Shown here: piece after piece, positions 18,220 to 26,085 of the stretch
Numbering within the stretch: position 1 is the stretch's first letter
Layout: each line of letters starts with the position of its first letter
Assembly (NCBI GenBank): GCA_946544685.1
Contig: CAMNML010000003.1
Span: forward strand, 12,469-76,468
Length of the DNA stretch: 64,000 nt
Reading direction: 5' to 3'
From: an uncultured Caryophanales bacterium
Lineage (GTDB): Bacteria > Bacillota_I > Bacilli_A > RF39 > UBA660
Translations under genes and position numbers: made by a program
The notes under the pieces: model-generated
The model's input: the letters and a program-made list of their open reading frames with translations, nothing else
Database searches by the model: none
What the model was told of the DNA's origin: nothing

Positions 18220-18858
18220 TTAGTCAATTGGATTGTATGTTAGTGTGATATCTGGGAATGTAACATCGAAGTCTCCGTCTGCTCTTCCTGATCCTGCTGC
18301 ATAGTTGATAACTACTGTTATTGTGTCTGCTGAGTTTATAGCTAGTGTATGATTTGTTATTGACGCAAGTGATGTTGTAGTTGCATCTATTCCTGTTACT
18401 TGTACACTTAATGATATACCAGTACACGCTGTGTCAACTAGTGCTTGATTTGTATTAGTTCTTGCTGTACATGTTTTATTTCCTGTAAATATAATACTGT
18501 TTAGGTACGCTAAATACTCTCCTCTATTATATGCATAGAATGTGTATGTAGCACTTTGTCCTGGTTCTGTAAATGTAGCGTGTAAATTAGATATTACTGG
18601 ATTACTGGTATTATCTATTTCTGCATTTGTTGCGCTGAATCCTGTAACGTTTGTGTTTAGTGTTGGTGTTATATCATCTTCTACAACACTTGTATTACTT
18701 GATGAGAAGTCTACATTAAAGCTTGATTCATTAGGTACTACTTCTGCAGATGATTCAATTTTTAGTGTGCTTGAAAATGCTGCATAACCTAGCGTAATAC
18801 CTACTATTCCTAGTAATAAAGCAACTATAGATATAATTTTAAATGTTTTATTTTTCAT
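18220..18858 (-). CDS. TasA/camelysin-like secreted protein, SipW substrate
   Basis: The 212-residue protein has a SipW-class signal peptide (FKIISIVALLLGIVGITLGYAAFSST), followed by a beta-rich domain with YTFYAYNRGEYLAYLNSI and a Cys pair (KTCTAR, TACTGIS). Low-Lys, Ser/Thr/Asn-rich composition fits an extracellular protein. It begins the SipW operon (signal peptidase 14 bp downstream) behind a GGAGG site. TasA-like proteins form fibres or surface layers; fibre formation here is only inferred from family and context. Confidence 0.85.
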   Translation of the reverse strand: MKNKTFKIISIVALLLGIVGITLGYAAFSSTLKIESSAEVVPNESSFNVDFSSSNTSVVEDDITPTLNTNVTGFSATNAEIDNTSNPVISNLHATFTEPGQSATYTFYAYNRGEYLAYLNSIIFTGNKTCTARTNTNQALVDTACTGISLSVQVTGIDATTTSLASITNHTLAINSADTITVVINYAAGSGRADGDFDVTFPDITLTYNPID

Positions 18859-18931
18859 ATTTTACCTCCTATTATTACATTATGAGTATGCCTCAAAATA
18901 TAAAAATTATTAATTTTCTTTGTTTTTTTAT

Positions 18932-18955
18932 AAAAAAATCACTATTTTATAGTGA
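18932..18955 (-). terminator. Intrinsic terminator after the ASCH pseudogene
   Basis: A TCACTAT/ATAGTGA stem (18939-18955) with a 3-nt loop is followed on the minus strand by seven T residues. Confidence 0.8.
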
Positions 18956-18980
18956 CTTTATATATTTATTATTTTGTTTT

Positions 18981-19367
18981 TTATATTTCATTTTGTGCTT
19001 CTATTATTATTGTAGGTATGTTTGATTTTTTTATTTCAAATACTACAACACCGTTTTCATTTACTTCTTCTTTTGTATAGTATCCTTTTTCATAAAAAGA
19101 ATTAACTGTTTCATCTATACTAGAGTGTCGTTCTTTAAAGTCTTCTTCAAAATGTTTTGAAATTGCTTCTTCTAAATTATCATATCTATATATATTTGTT
19201 ACTTCTACTTTTATTGTTTCTTCTAATTCTGGTAGTTTTTAAAAAATAATAATATCTCCAACGCTTACTTGCTTTCTTTTATCATCATTTATTCTATATT
19301 CTCTTTTCTTTTTTCCCTGTTTTATTCTTTCAAATGCTTGAGCATTAAGCTTCATTATGTGTTCCAA
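18981..19367 (-). pseudogene. ASCH-domain protein interrupted by one in-frame stop
   Basis: Reading from a TTG start at 19367 (GGGAGG site 7 nt upstream) gives MEHIMKLNAQAFERIKQG, KKKREYRINDDKRKQVSVGD and IIIF. Then comes TAA at 19241-19239 (codon 43), and the same frame continues KLPELEETIKVEVTNIYRYD to a natural stop at 18981. The start and the VGDIIIF segment are typical of ASCH-domain proteins, RNA-binding folds of the PUA group. Full length would be 128 residues. The remaining frame is clean, so the loss looks recent, or it is a base-call error. It has a good terminator and lies just downstream of the sialidase-like operon. Confidence 0.8.
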
Positions 19368-19384
19368 AATTATACCTCCCTGTA

Positions 19385-20383
19385 TTATTTTTCTATTATT
19401 AAGTCTTTTAAATAAAAACTATATCCTCTAATTTGTACTACTTTATTGTCATCTACTATATGTGATACAACATAGATCATTCCATCTTCAAATTGTACTA
19501 CTCCTGTATAACCACAGTTTGAGTTTATATTTCTATCATAGTCTATTGGGAATATTCTTGATTGTATTTTGTCTCTATTTGTTTCTAACATTCCTTCTTT
19601 TGTTATTAAACATCCCATTATGTTTTGACCGTGTATTCCTCTTCCTATGAATTTTCCTTGATTAAATCTATATGTTATTAGGTAGTATCCTTCTTTTAGT
19701 TTAGTTATTACTGGTCTATGACATGCTGGTATTGGCATGTTATATATTTCGCTCCATGTATCTCCATTATCGTATGATATTGTTTTTAGGGCGTCTATTC
19801 CTTGGTCTGAGTTTTCTCTCATGAGGGCTACTATTTTATCGTCTATTTTTATTGTTGATGTTTCACATAGATTATATCTTTCGTCTGTTTTTAGTATTTT
19901 TTTGTTTGTCCATGTTTTTCCTTTATCATAGCTATAGTATATAATTGTGTCTAGTTTTTTATTTCTTTCTTGTGTTATTTGTATCCATTTGTCTTCTAGA
20001 ACTAGTATTTTATCTGGTACAATTCCAGTCATTGTTGTTTTTATTTCTTTTTTTATGTTTAAGTTTTCATCTAAATAAAACATATAGATATAGCTATTCT
20101 TTTTATCTTTGTCATCATTTAAATACCATGATGATGTTATTATGATGTCGTTTTCTATTTTGTTTATTCTTGGAGCATCCCATCTACCGTTGTTGTCTAT
20201 TTTTTCTTTTATTATTTTTCTTTCTTTCCATGTTTTTCCTTTATCGTTTGATGTTGTTATACATAGATTATATTCTTTTGTTTCTTCATTCATTTCAGCA
20301 AATACGCATATTAGATTTTTGTCTAATAATAAATCAGGAAAGGCTCTATAGTAGTTTTCATCTTTACTTATACAATATTTCAT
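19385..20383 (-). CDS. Sialidase-fold (BNR/Asp-box) protein
   Basis: The 332 residues form a six-bladed propeller-type protein with three Asp boxes of the form S-x-D-x-G-x-T-W: SNDKGKTW (about 45-52), YSYDKGKTW (about 150) and ISYDNGDTW (about 203). An N-terminal YYRAFPDLLL segment sits where sialidases have their Arg-containing FRIP motif. There is no signal peptide, so unlike secreted neuraminidases it appears cytoplasmic. Substrate and even catalysis are uncertain. Its start overlaps the stop of the upstream unknown gene in ATGA, placing it last in a four-gene operon. Confidence 0.75.
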   Translation of the reverse strand: MKYCISKDENYYRAFPDLLLDKNLICVFAEMNEETKEYNLCITTSNDKGKTWKERKIIKEKIDNNGRWDAPRINKIENDIIITSSWYLNDDKDKKNSYIYMFYLDENLNIKKEIKTTMTGIVPDKILVLEDKWIQITQERNKKLDTIIYYSYDKGKTWTNKKILKTDERYNLCETSTIKIDDKIVALMRENSDQGIDALKTISYDNGDTWSEIYNMPIPACHRPVITKLKEGYYLITYRFNQGKFIGRGIHGQNIMGCLITKEGMLETNRDKIQSRIFPIDYDRNINSNCGYTGVVQFEDGMIYVVSHIVDDNKVVQIRGYSFYLKDLIIEK

Positions 20384-21126
20384 AAATCACCTTCTAGTTT
20401 TTCTTTTATTCTATTTATTTGTTCTTCAGAGAAGTAGTGTTTTATTATGTCTTGTCTTGTTTTTAGATCTTCCATTAATTCTTTATCATTTACTTTATCT
20501 ATTATTTTATCAAGGTCTAAGTTTTCACCAACTGCACTTATTAGTTCTGTTAAATAGTATCCATCTTTTTCTTTTATGAAGTAGTCAACTATTGAGTCAA
20601 AGTTTATATTTTTTCTTTCGTAGTTGAATGCTAGTCTCCATAACCATTCTCTTTTATCGTGTTTTATTCCTGCTTTAACTAATTTTTCAAATTCGTCTTG
20701 GTTTATACTTGGTGGGAATGGTGCTTGTATATATTGAGCAATGAATTCTAATAATTCATAGTCTGATAGATTTTCAAAGCATTTGTTAAAGTATTCATTG
20801 TTATTAATATAATCTGTTATTTTAAACCATCTTTCTTTAGAGTCTCTTTTTCTTTTATAGTCCTTTTTTAGTTGTTCTAGTTGTTTATTTATAAATTCGT
20901 CTTTATTTGGAATATTTTCTAATCTTTTTATTAGTTTTTTTATTGTTTGTTTTTCTTTTTTTATATATTCGTCTTCTTCATCTGGTGTTGTTTGTATTAT
21001 ATTTTTTATTTCTTTTATAATTTTGTTTATTTCTTTGTTTTTTATATTACTTAGTTTTTCTATTAGTTCTTCTCCTGTTATGAATCTATTGAAGAATTTA
21101 TAGCATATATTTAATAATTCTTTCAT
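20380..21126 (-). CDS. Hypothetical helical protein, 248 aa
   Basis: I do not recognise this protein. It is highly charged and helical, with a Lys/Glu-rich N-terminal half (EEDEYIKKEKQTIKKLIKRL) and a C-terminal part that contains KHDKREWLWRLAFNYERK and repeats of short helices. That second part resembles small helical proteins found beside polymorphic or immunity-like genes, but the likeness is weak. There is no membrane segment. It overlaps its neighbours at both ends (TAATG upstream, ATGA downstream), so its expression is tied to theirs. Confidence 0.65.
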   Translation of the reverse strand: MKELLNICYKFFNRFITGEELIEKLSNIKNKEINKIIKEIKNIIQTTPDEEDEYIKKEKQTIKKLIKRLENIPNKDEFINKQLEQLKKDYKRKRDSKERWFKITDYINNNEYFNKCFENLSDYELLEFIAQYIQAPFPPSINQDEFEKLVKAGIKHDKREWLWRLAFNYERKNINFDSIVDYFIKEKDGYYLTELISAVGENLDLDKIIDKVNDKELMEDLKTRQDIIKHYFSEEQINRIKEKLEGDL

Positions 21127-21500
21127 TATATCACCGTTATTATTTCATTAAATTCAAATTTAATTTCTTTTGTTGTTTTTATTATTAGTTTGTATTTATT
21201 TTCTTCTAATTTTTCTATTGTACTTTCTTCTATATCGTATATTGTATTTTCTAAAAATCCATCATGTATGAATTCTATTTCTGATATGTATTTTTTTATG
21301 TCTATTATTTTATTTATTTTTAAGTCTTTTAACCAGTTTATTGGGTATATTGTTTCTATTGATATTATTTTTTCTTTTGTTTCTATACATATATATGGTG
21401 ATTCTGTTTTCATTCTTTTTCCATTTATTATTGTGCTTAATGGATCTATTGATACTTTTATTTTATAGTCTTTTATTTCTTTTTCATTTATTTTTATCAT
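21126..21500 (-). CDS. Hypothetical protein, 124 aa
   Basis: This small beta-rich protein is unrecognised. It alternates strands such as YKIKVSIDPLST, SPYICIETKEKIISIETIYP and YKLIIKTTKEIKFEFNE, and has a Trp in INWLKDLK. It has no signal peptide or catalytic motif. It lies 1 bp after the 239-aa gene and overlaps the start of the 248-aa gene, in the sialidase-like operon. Confidence 0.65.
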   Translation of the reverse strand: MIKINEKEIKDYKIKVSIDPLSTIINGKRMKTESPYICIETKEKIISIETIYPINWLKDLKINKIIDIKKYISEIEFIHDGFLENTIYDIEESTIEKLEENKYKLIIKTTKEIKFEFNEIITVI

Positions 21501-21501
21501 A

Positions 21502-22221
21502 TTATTCTTCCTTTAGTTTGTATTTTATATTATTTCCTATATATGGATAGAATTTATTGTTTAGTTTTAATACTAATTTAGCTATATCTATATTATTTTT
21601 TACTAGTTCTGATGCTTTTATATATTTATATATATCTTCTTTTAAATATTCTTTTGATTGTTCATATAATAGATTATTTATTTCTTTATTGTTTCTATAG
21701 AACATTGATGTTTCGTATAAGTTGTTTTTTCCATACATTCCTAAGAATATTTGTGTTATTAGGTTTGATTTTTTCATTTGTTTTAGTATAAATTCTTCTG
21801 TTAGATATTTTACATCTATTAGTAATATTACTTTTTCATTTAGTTCTAAAAGTTCTAATAATTTTTCTTGTTCTTTTACATAATTTGCTAGTTTATAGTT
21901 TTCTTTTATGTGTTTTTTTATTAGTTCATAGTCAAAGTATAGTGGGATTTTTTCTAAGTATTCTACTATTTGTTTTCTTATTTTATTGTTTTTATATTCT
22001 TCTACTTGATTAATATAGAATATTTCTTTTTTTTCTATTTTTGATATCATTTCTAGTATTTCATCATTTAATCCGTCTTTAAATATTTGATTTAGTTTAT
22101 TACTGAATATTTCTAGATTATTATCATAATCATTTGTCATAATAATATCGTCTATATCAAAGTAGTCAAATAGTTCTTCTATTGTATTTATAAGTTCGAT
22201 TACTTTTTCTTGGTTTTGCAT
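21502..22221 (-). CDS. Hypothetical helical protein, 239 aa
   Basis: This is the first gene of the four-gene operon that ends with the sialidase-fold protein. It is all-helical and acidic (VIELINTIEELFDYFDIDDI, EKLLELLELNEKVILLIDVKYLTEEF), with no membrane segment or known motif. A short AGGTGA site precedes the ATG. The reading YRNNKEINNLLYEQSKEYLKED suggests repeat-like helices. I cannot propose a function. Confidence 0.65.
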   Translation of the reverse strand: MQNQEKVIELINTIEELFDYFDIDDIIMTNDYDNNLEIFSNKLNQIFKDGLNDEILEMISKIEKKEIFYINQVEEYKNNKIRKQIVEYLEKIPLYFDYELIKKHIKENYKLANYVKEQEKLLELLELNEKVILLIDVKYLTEEFILKQMKKSNLITQIFLGMYGKNNLYETSMFYRNNKEINNLLYEQSKEYLKEDIYKYIKASELVKNNIDIAKLVLKLNNKFYPYIGNNIKYKLKEE

Positions 22222-22276
22222 AATATCACCTGTATTTATTATATCAGTTTATTTATTTAATTTATATAATTATGCT

Positions 22277-22300
22277 TAAAAAAATCAGCTTAATGCTGAT
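22277..22300 (-). terminator. Intrinsic terminator after the 22314-23096 gene
   Basis: A perfect ATCAGC/GCTGAT stem (22284-22300) is followed by seven T residues on the minus strand. Confidence 0.8.
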
Positions 22301-22313
22301 TAATTAAAGTTTT

Positions 22314-23096
22314 TTAGTATTGTTTTCTTTTTGTTGGTTTATATATTACTTTAAGATTACCTCCAAATATGGTTGCATTTGGAAATAGTTTACTCAATTC
22401 ATCAATATATTCATCAGTGTACTCATTATTTTTTATGCATATTCCATTGATTAGTAATGGTGGAATTCCTCCGGGGATTGCTGACCAGTAATAGTATAGT
22501 CTGTCTTCTTTGTCATGGAAGTCCTTTCCAGCAGGTGAGAATTCTTCAATTACTCCGCCTAACAATTGCATTTCTTCTTTACTATATATTTCTTGAAGTT
22601 TGTTTGTAGTTGTTTTTTTTATTTTTTGATATTCAAAATAGTCTAAATGAATTAATTTTTTCATTATTTCATTTTCATCATCAAAGAATAATATTACAGT
22701 TTCTGCTCTATCGTTTAGTCTTCTAAAATTTTCATTTTCAGCATTTGGATATGTTTCTGGTTTAATTCTATCTACAAATGTACAAAACCTTCCTTCCATT
22801 TCACTTTCAAGGTGACCAAACCATTCAGATGCTAAAACTCCATATTCTGATATTCCTCTTAAAACATCAATTTCTTTACTGCATCTATGGTTTGTCATTC
22901 CAGGTATAAGAATAACACGATCATCTTTTGTTGGAAATTCATTTACGGTTGTTGTTTTTGATTGTTCCACAAGTTCAAAATACATTTTTTCTAAATAATG
23001 TAAAATATTAAATAAAGGCGTGTTTGGTTTTGCGCGTGAAGATAAAAGAGCATAGTTTCCTTCTTCAACTCCTAAATTTGCTCCTATTAGTCTCAT
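22314..23096 (-). CDS. Hypothetical protein, 260 aa
   Basis: I do not recognise this cytoplasmic protein. Its compact mixed composition includes DDRVILIPGMTNHRCSKEID, GVLASEWFGHLESEMEGRFC, AETVILFFDDENEIM and YYYWSAIPGGIPPLLINGICIKN. The runs of conserved-looking Gly, Trp, His and Pro suggest a real fold with a binding site rather than filler. A GAGGG site precedes the start and a clear terminator follows. It appears to be a single-gene unit. Confidence 0.7.
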   Translation of the reverse strand: MRLIGANLGVEEGNYALLSSRAKPNTPLFNILHYLEKMYFELVEQSKTTTVNEFPTKDDRVILIPGMTNHRCSKEIDVLRGISEYGVLASEWFGHLESEMEGRFCTFVDRIKPETYPNAENENFRRLNDRAETVILFFDDENEIMKKLIHLDYFEYQKIKKTTTNKLQEIYSKEEMQLLGGVIEEFSPAGKDFHDKEDRLYYYWSAIPGGIPPLLINGICIKNNEYTDEYIDELSKLFPNATIFGGNLKVIYKPTKRKQY

Positions 23097-23148
23097 TTTT
23101 ATACCCTCTTTTCTTATCTTATTTTATCAATTTTTTTAATTGTATCAG

Positions 23149-24876
23149 CTATTCATTTATTTCTGTTTCACATAATTTTTTATATGTTTTATTGTTTTTT
23201 AATAGATATTCATGTGTTCCTGTATCTGTTATTTTTCCATCTTCTATAAGCATTATTCTATCACAGTTTACTATTGTAGATATTCTATGTGCGATTATTA
23301 ATATTGTGTATTCTCCTTGTAGGTTATCTATTGCCTTTTGTATTTCACTTTGTGTTTCATTATCTAGTGCGCTTGTTGCTTCATCGAATAGTATTATTTC
23401 TGTTTTCATTAGTAACGCTCTAGCTATTGCTAGTCTTTGTCTTTGTCCACCTGATAGTATTACTCCATTTTCTCCTAGCATTGTGTCATATTTATCTGGT
23501 AGTGATTCTATATATTCATCTATTCTAGCTAGTTTACATGCTTCTTTTATTTCTTCATCTGTTGCGTCTTCTTTTGCTAGTAATAAGTTTTCTTTTATTG
23601 AGAAGTTAAATATGTATGGGTTTTGTGTTATTATTGACATATTATTTCTTAGTGATTCTTCTGTTAGATCATCTATACTTATATTATCAAATAGTATTTC
23701 TCCTTCATTTCTATTATATAGTTTTGTTATTAGGTTGAAGAGTGTTGTTTTTCCTTCTCCACTTTTTCCTACGAAGGCTACTTTTTCATTTGGTTTTATT
23801 TCAAAGTTTATTCCTTTTATTATTTGTTTTTCATCATATCCAAATTTTACGTTTTTGAATTTTATATTTCCTTTTAGCTTTTCTATTTTTGTTTTTCCAA
23901 ATTTTTCTTTTTTGAATTTTTTATTTTCTATTATTTCATATATTCTATCTGATGATACTACGAATTTTTTATTGTATTCAAGTAAGTGTACAATACTTGT
24001 TAATAGATTTTGTACTTTACCTTGATAGTTATATATTATTACGAATGCTGGTATTGTTAGTAAGTTGTGTTTATATAAAAAGCATCCATATAGTATAAAT
24101 ATGAAGTCTAGTAGTTCTCTTGAGCTATTTTCTATATAAGTGTATATTCTTCTTATATTTTCCATTTTTTCTATTTCGTTTGATGTTTCTACTATTTTGT
24201 TATTTGTTTGTTTTAGAATGGCTCTACTGGCATTTAGTACTTTTATGTCTCTCATACCTCTTACTATTTCACTTACTAGACCTGTTTGTTTTTCACTTAG
24301 TTTTTTTACTTTCTTTTGAACTTCGTATTGTTTACTTAGTCTCTTTTTATTTATTAGGAATATTATTACAGCTGTTATTAGTGCGTATACAAATAAGTAT
24401 TTATTTAGTATGAATATAGCTACTAATACTCCTATATTTGTTATTGCGTATGATGTCCAGTATGTGTATTCCATAAACATTCCTGATATATCTTCTGTGT
24501 CTTTATTTAGTCTATCTATAAATAGTCCTGATGATGATTTGTCTATTTCTTGTACTTCTAGTTTTAGTGTTTCTCTAGCTACAGCTATTTGTAGGTTTAT
24601 TCTTGTTGATTTAAATATTTTTAGATAGTTATATCCTTTTAGTCGTGACATTAGGTGTTTAATTAATGAGATTATTAATACTGTTAGTGCGGCATATATT
24701 AGTTGATTTATTAATCCATCTGTTATATTTAGTATTACTTTAGCTGAGATAAGTGGTACTATTGCGCTTATTATTGCTTCTATTACACTTACTATTACAT
24801 ACATTACTAGATTTATTTTTGCTTCTTTTACATATGGCCATGTTTTTTTTATATTTTTTATAAAGCTTGATTTCAT
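23149..24876 (-). CDS. ABC exporter, permease-ATPase fusion
   Basis: The start at 24876 (MKSSFIKNIK, 575 aa) has a GAAGG site; an ATG at 24897 does not. Six membrane helices fill about residues 20-300, followed by the ATPase: Walker A GKSGEGKTTLF (about 370), Q-loop ITQNPYIF, signature LSGGQRQRLA, Walker B ILFDEATSALD and H-loop IAHRIST. This is the half-transporter type that dimerises to export lipids, peptides or drugs. The neighbours give no hint of the substrate. The gene is alone between unrelated transcription units. Confidence 0.93.
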   Translation of the reverse strand: MKSSFIKNIKKTWPYVKEAKINLVMYVIVSVIEAIISAIVPLISAKVILNITDGLINQLIYAALTVLIISLIKHLMSRLKGYNYLKIFKSTRINLQIAVARETLKLEVQEIDKSSSGLFIDRLNKDTEDISGMFMEYTYWTSYAITNIGVLVAIFILNKYLFVYALITAVIIFLINKKRLSKQYEVQKKVKKLSEKQTGLVSEIVRGMRDIKVLNASRAILKQTNNKIVETSNEIEKMENIRRIYTYIENSSRELLDFIFILYGCFLYKHNLLTIPAFVIIYNYQGKVQNLLTSIVHLLEYNKKFVVSSDRIYEIIENKKFKKEKFGKTKIEKLKGNIKFKNVKFGYDEKQIIKGINFEIKPNEKVAFVGKSGEGKTTLFNLITKLYNRNEGEILFDNISIDDLTEESLRNNMSIITQNPYIFNFSIKENLLLAKEDATDEEIKEACKLARIDEYIESLPDKYDTMLGENGVILSGGQRQRLAIARALLMKTEIILFDEATSALDNETQSEIQKAIDNLQGEYTILIIAHRISTIVNCDRIMLIEDGKITDTGTHEYLLKNNKTYKKLCETEINE

Positions 24877-24939
24877 ATTACTACCTTCTTTTTTCATATA
24901 TTTATTATATCAGTTTATTGTTTTATTTTATATATTTAT

Positions 24940-24968
24940 GTTCAAAAAAACCTAGAAATGTTTCTAGG
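24940..24968 (-). terminator. Terminator, copy 1 of a 29-bp repeated terminator
   Basis: A CCTAGAAA/TTTCTAGG hairpin (24951-24968, 2-nt loop) is followed by seven T residues on the minus strand. The whole 29 bp recurs exactly at 26057-26085. Confidence 0.85.
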
Positions 24969-24984
24969 GTTTTTCATAGTATAA

Positions 24985-25956
24985 TTATTTACTACATCCG
25001 CTTCTTATTTTTTCTAATAATTTTGATGTTTCATCATCAAATAAAGTACATTGTTCTGTTCCTAAAACATTTTGAATGTATCTACTAATTCCTTTTCTGA
25101 TTTTTTCAATTGGTTCTGAAACAGTAATAATATATTTACGATCGCTTCCAAAACCGTTTTTCGAGAATGTGTTTTCATATTTATAGTTTTTATCAATTTC
25201 TATGTTATTATTTGCTAAATACTTTAAAAATTTTACATATGCATATCCTAGTCTATTTGCTGCTTGTTTATTTAATTCTATAGTCCTTTCAGCATCTTCT
25301 GGGTTCTTTTGTTCTATCATTTTCATCAATTCACTATAATTATTGAAAAAGCTTATATCTTCTTGGAATCCATATTGTTTTATACAACTTGAGAAAATTG
25401 TAACTAATGTAGAAAGTCCATATTCAAATTGAGTTGTTTTTTCATCATATGAATAATAACCTTCACCTCGTCCGTCATCTCTGAATCTAGTATTCTTTGC
25501 TCTTATTGTAACATCTGCCAAAATCAATGATTTCATTGTTTCTTCTGTTTTTGCATATTTATAAGAAGCCTGGCGTTTCGATTTTTGTCTTTCTGTTTCT
25601 TCTATTATTATTTTTTCAACTATTTGGTTTTCTTTTATTTGTATACTAGTTTCATCAATAGGATTTCTAGACCATGTGCAAGTAAGATTTGAATCATACC
25701 CTTCTACTTTATACCCTTGAAATACTTTAACAAACAATTCTCCATTTTTTTCACTAACTTCAATATTACAACCAAAATATTTTTTAAAACTATCTCCTAA
25801 ATCACTACATTCATAGACATTATATTTTCCAGGGAAATTTCTTGAAGGTGAGATAATGAATATTTGTTTATCTTGTGGTTTTGTATTAAAAAGTAGTACA
25901 TCATCCATTTTAATTCCTTTTAGTATGTCTAAGAATTCTTTTTTTGATAAAGCCAT
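24985..25956 (-). CDS. Hypothetical protein, 323 aa, bracketed by identical terminators
   Basis: I do not recognise it. The soluble protein opens MALSKKEFLDILKGIKMDDV. It has a beta-rich N-terminal third (QIFIISPSRNFPGKYNVYEC, GELFVKVFQGYKVEGYDSNL) and a helical C-terminal part with TIRAKNTRFRDDGRGEGYYS and a Tyr/Gln-rich stretch. A GGAGGG site precedes the start. It lies alone between two copies of the same 29-bp terminator, which suggests that it was added as a unit upstream of the ABC gene and downstream of valS. Confidence 0.7.
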   Translation of the reverse strand: MALSKKEFLDILKGIKMDDVLLFNTKPQDKQIFIISPSRNFPGKYNVYECSDLGDSFKKYFGCNIEVSEKNGELFVKVFQGYKVEGYDSNLTCTWSRNPIDETSIQIKENQIVEKIIIEETERQKSKRQASYKYAKTEETMKSLILADVTIRAKNTRFRDDGRGEGYYSYDEKTTQFEYGLSTLVTIFSSCIKQYGFQEDISFFNNYSELMKMIEQKNPEDAERTIELNKQAANRLGYAYVKFLKYLANNNIEIDKNYKYENTFSKNGFGSDRKYIITVSEPIEKIRKGISRYIQNVLGTEQCTLFDDETSKLLEKIRSGCSK

Positions 25957-26056
25957 ATTATCCCTCCAAACTAACTATATTATATTATAAATATAATAAA
26001 ATTGCACTCTTTTTTAACATATTATATAGATGTGTTAAAAAAAATTATTATTTTGT

Positions 26057-26085
26057 GTTCAAAAAAACCTAGAAATGTTTCTAGG
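26057..26085 (-). terminator. Terminator after valS, copy 2 of the 29-bp repeated terminator
   Basis: It is identical over 29 bp to 24940-24968. The stop codon of valS lies inside the hairpin. Confidence 0.85.

Noticed and set aside
18224..18427. A second minus-strand frame inside the TasA-like gene
   Set aside because: It lies in another frame of a well-supported gene and has an Asn/Ser/Arg-rich composition with no motif.
23024..24025. A 333-codon open frame on the plus strand across the ABC exporter gene
   Set aside because: It is antisense to a clear ABC transporter, has no ribosome site, and reads as Ser/Phe-rich shadow sequence. Long antisense frames are frequent here because of the codon use.
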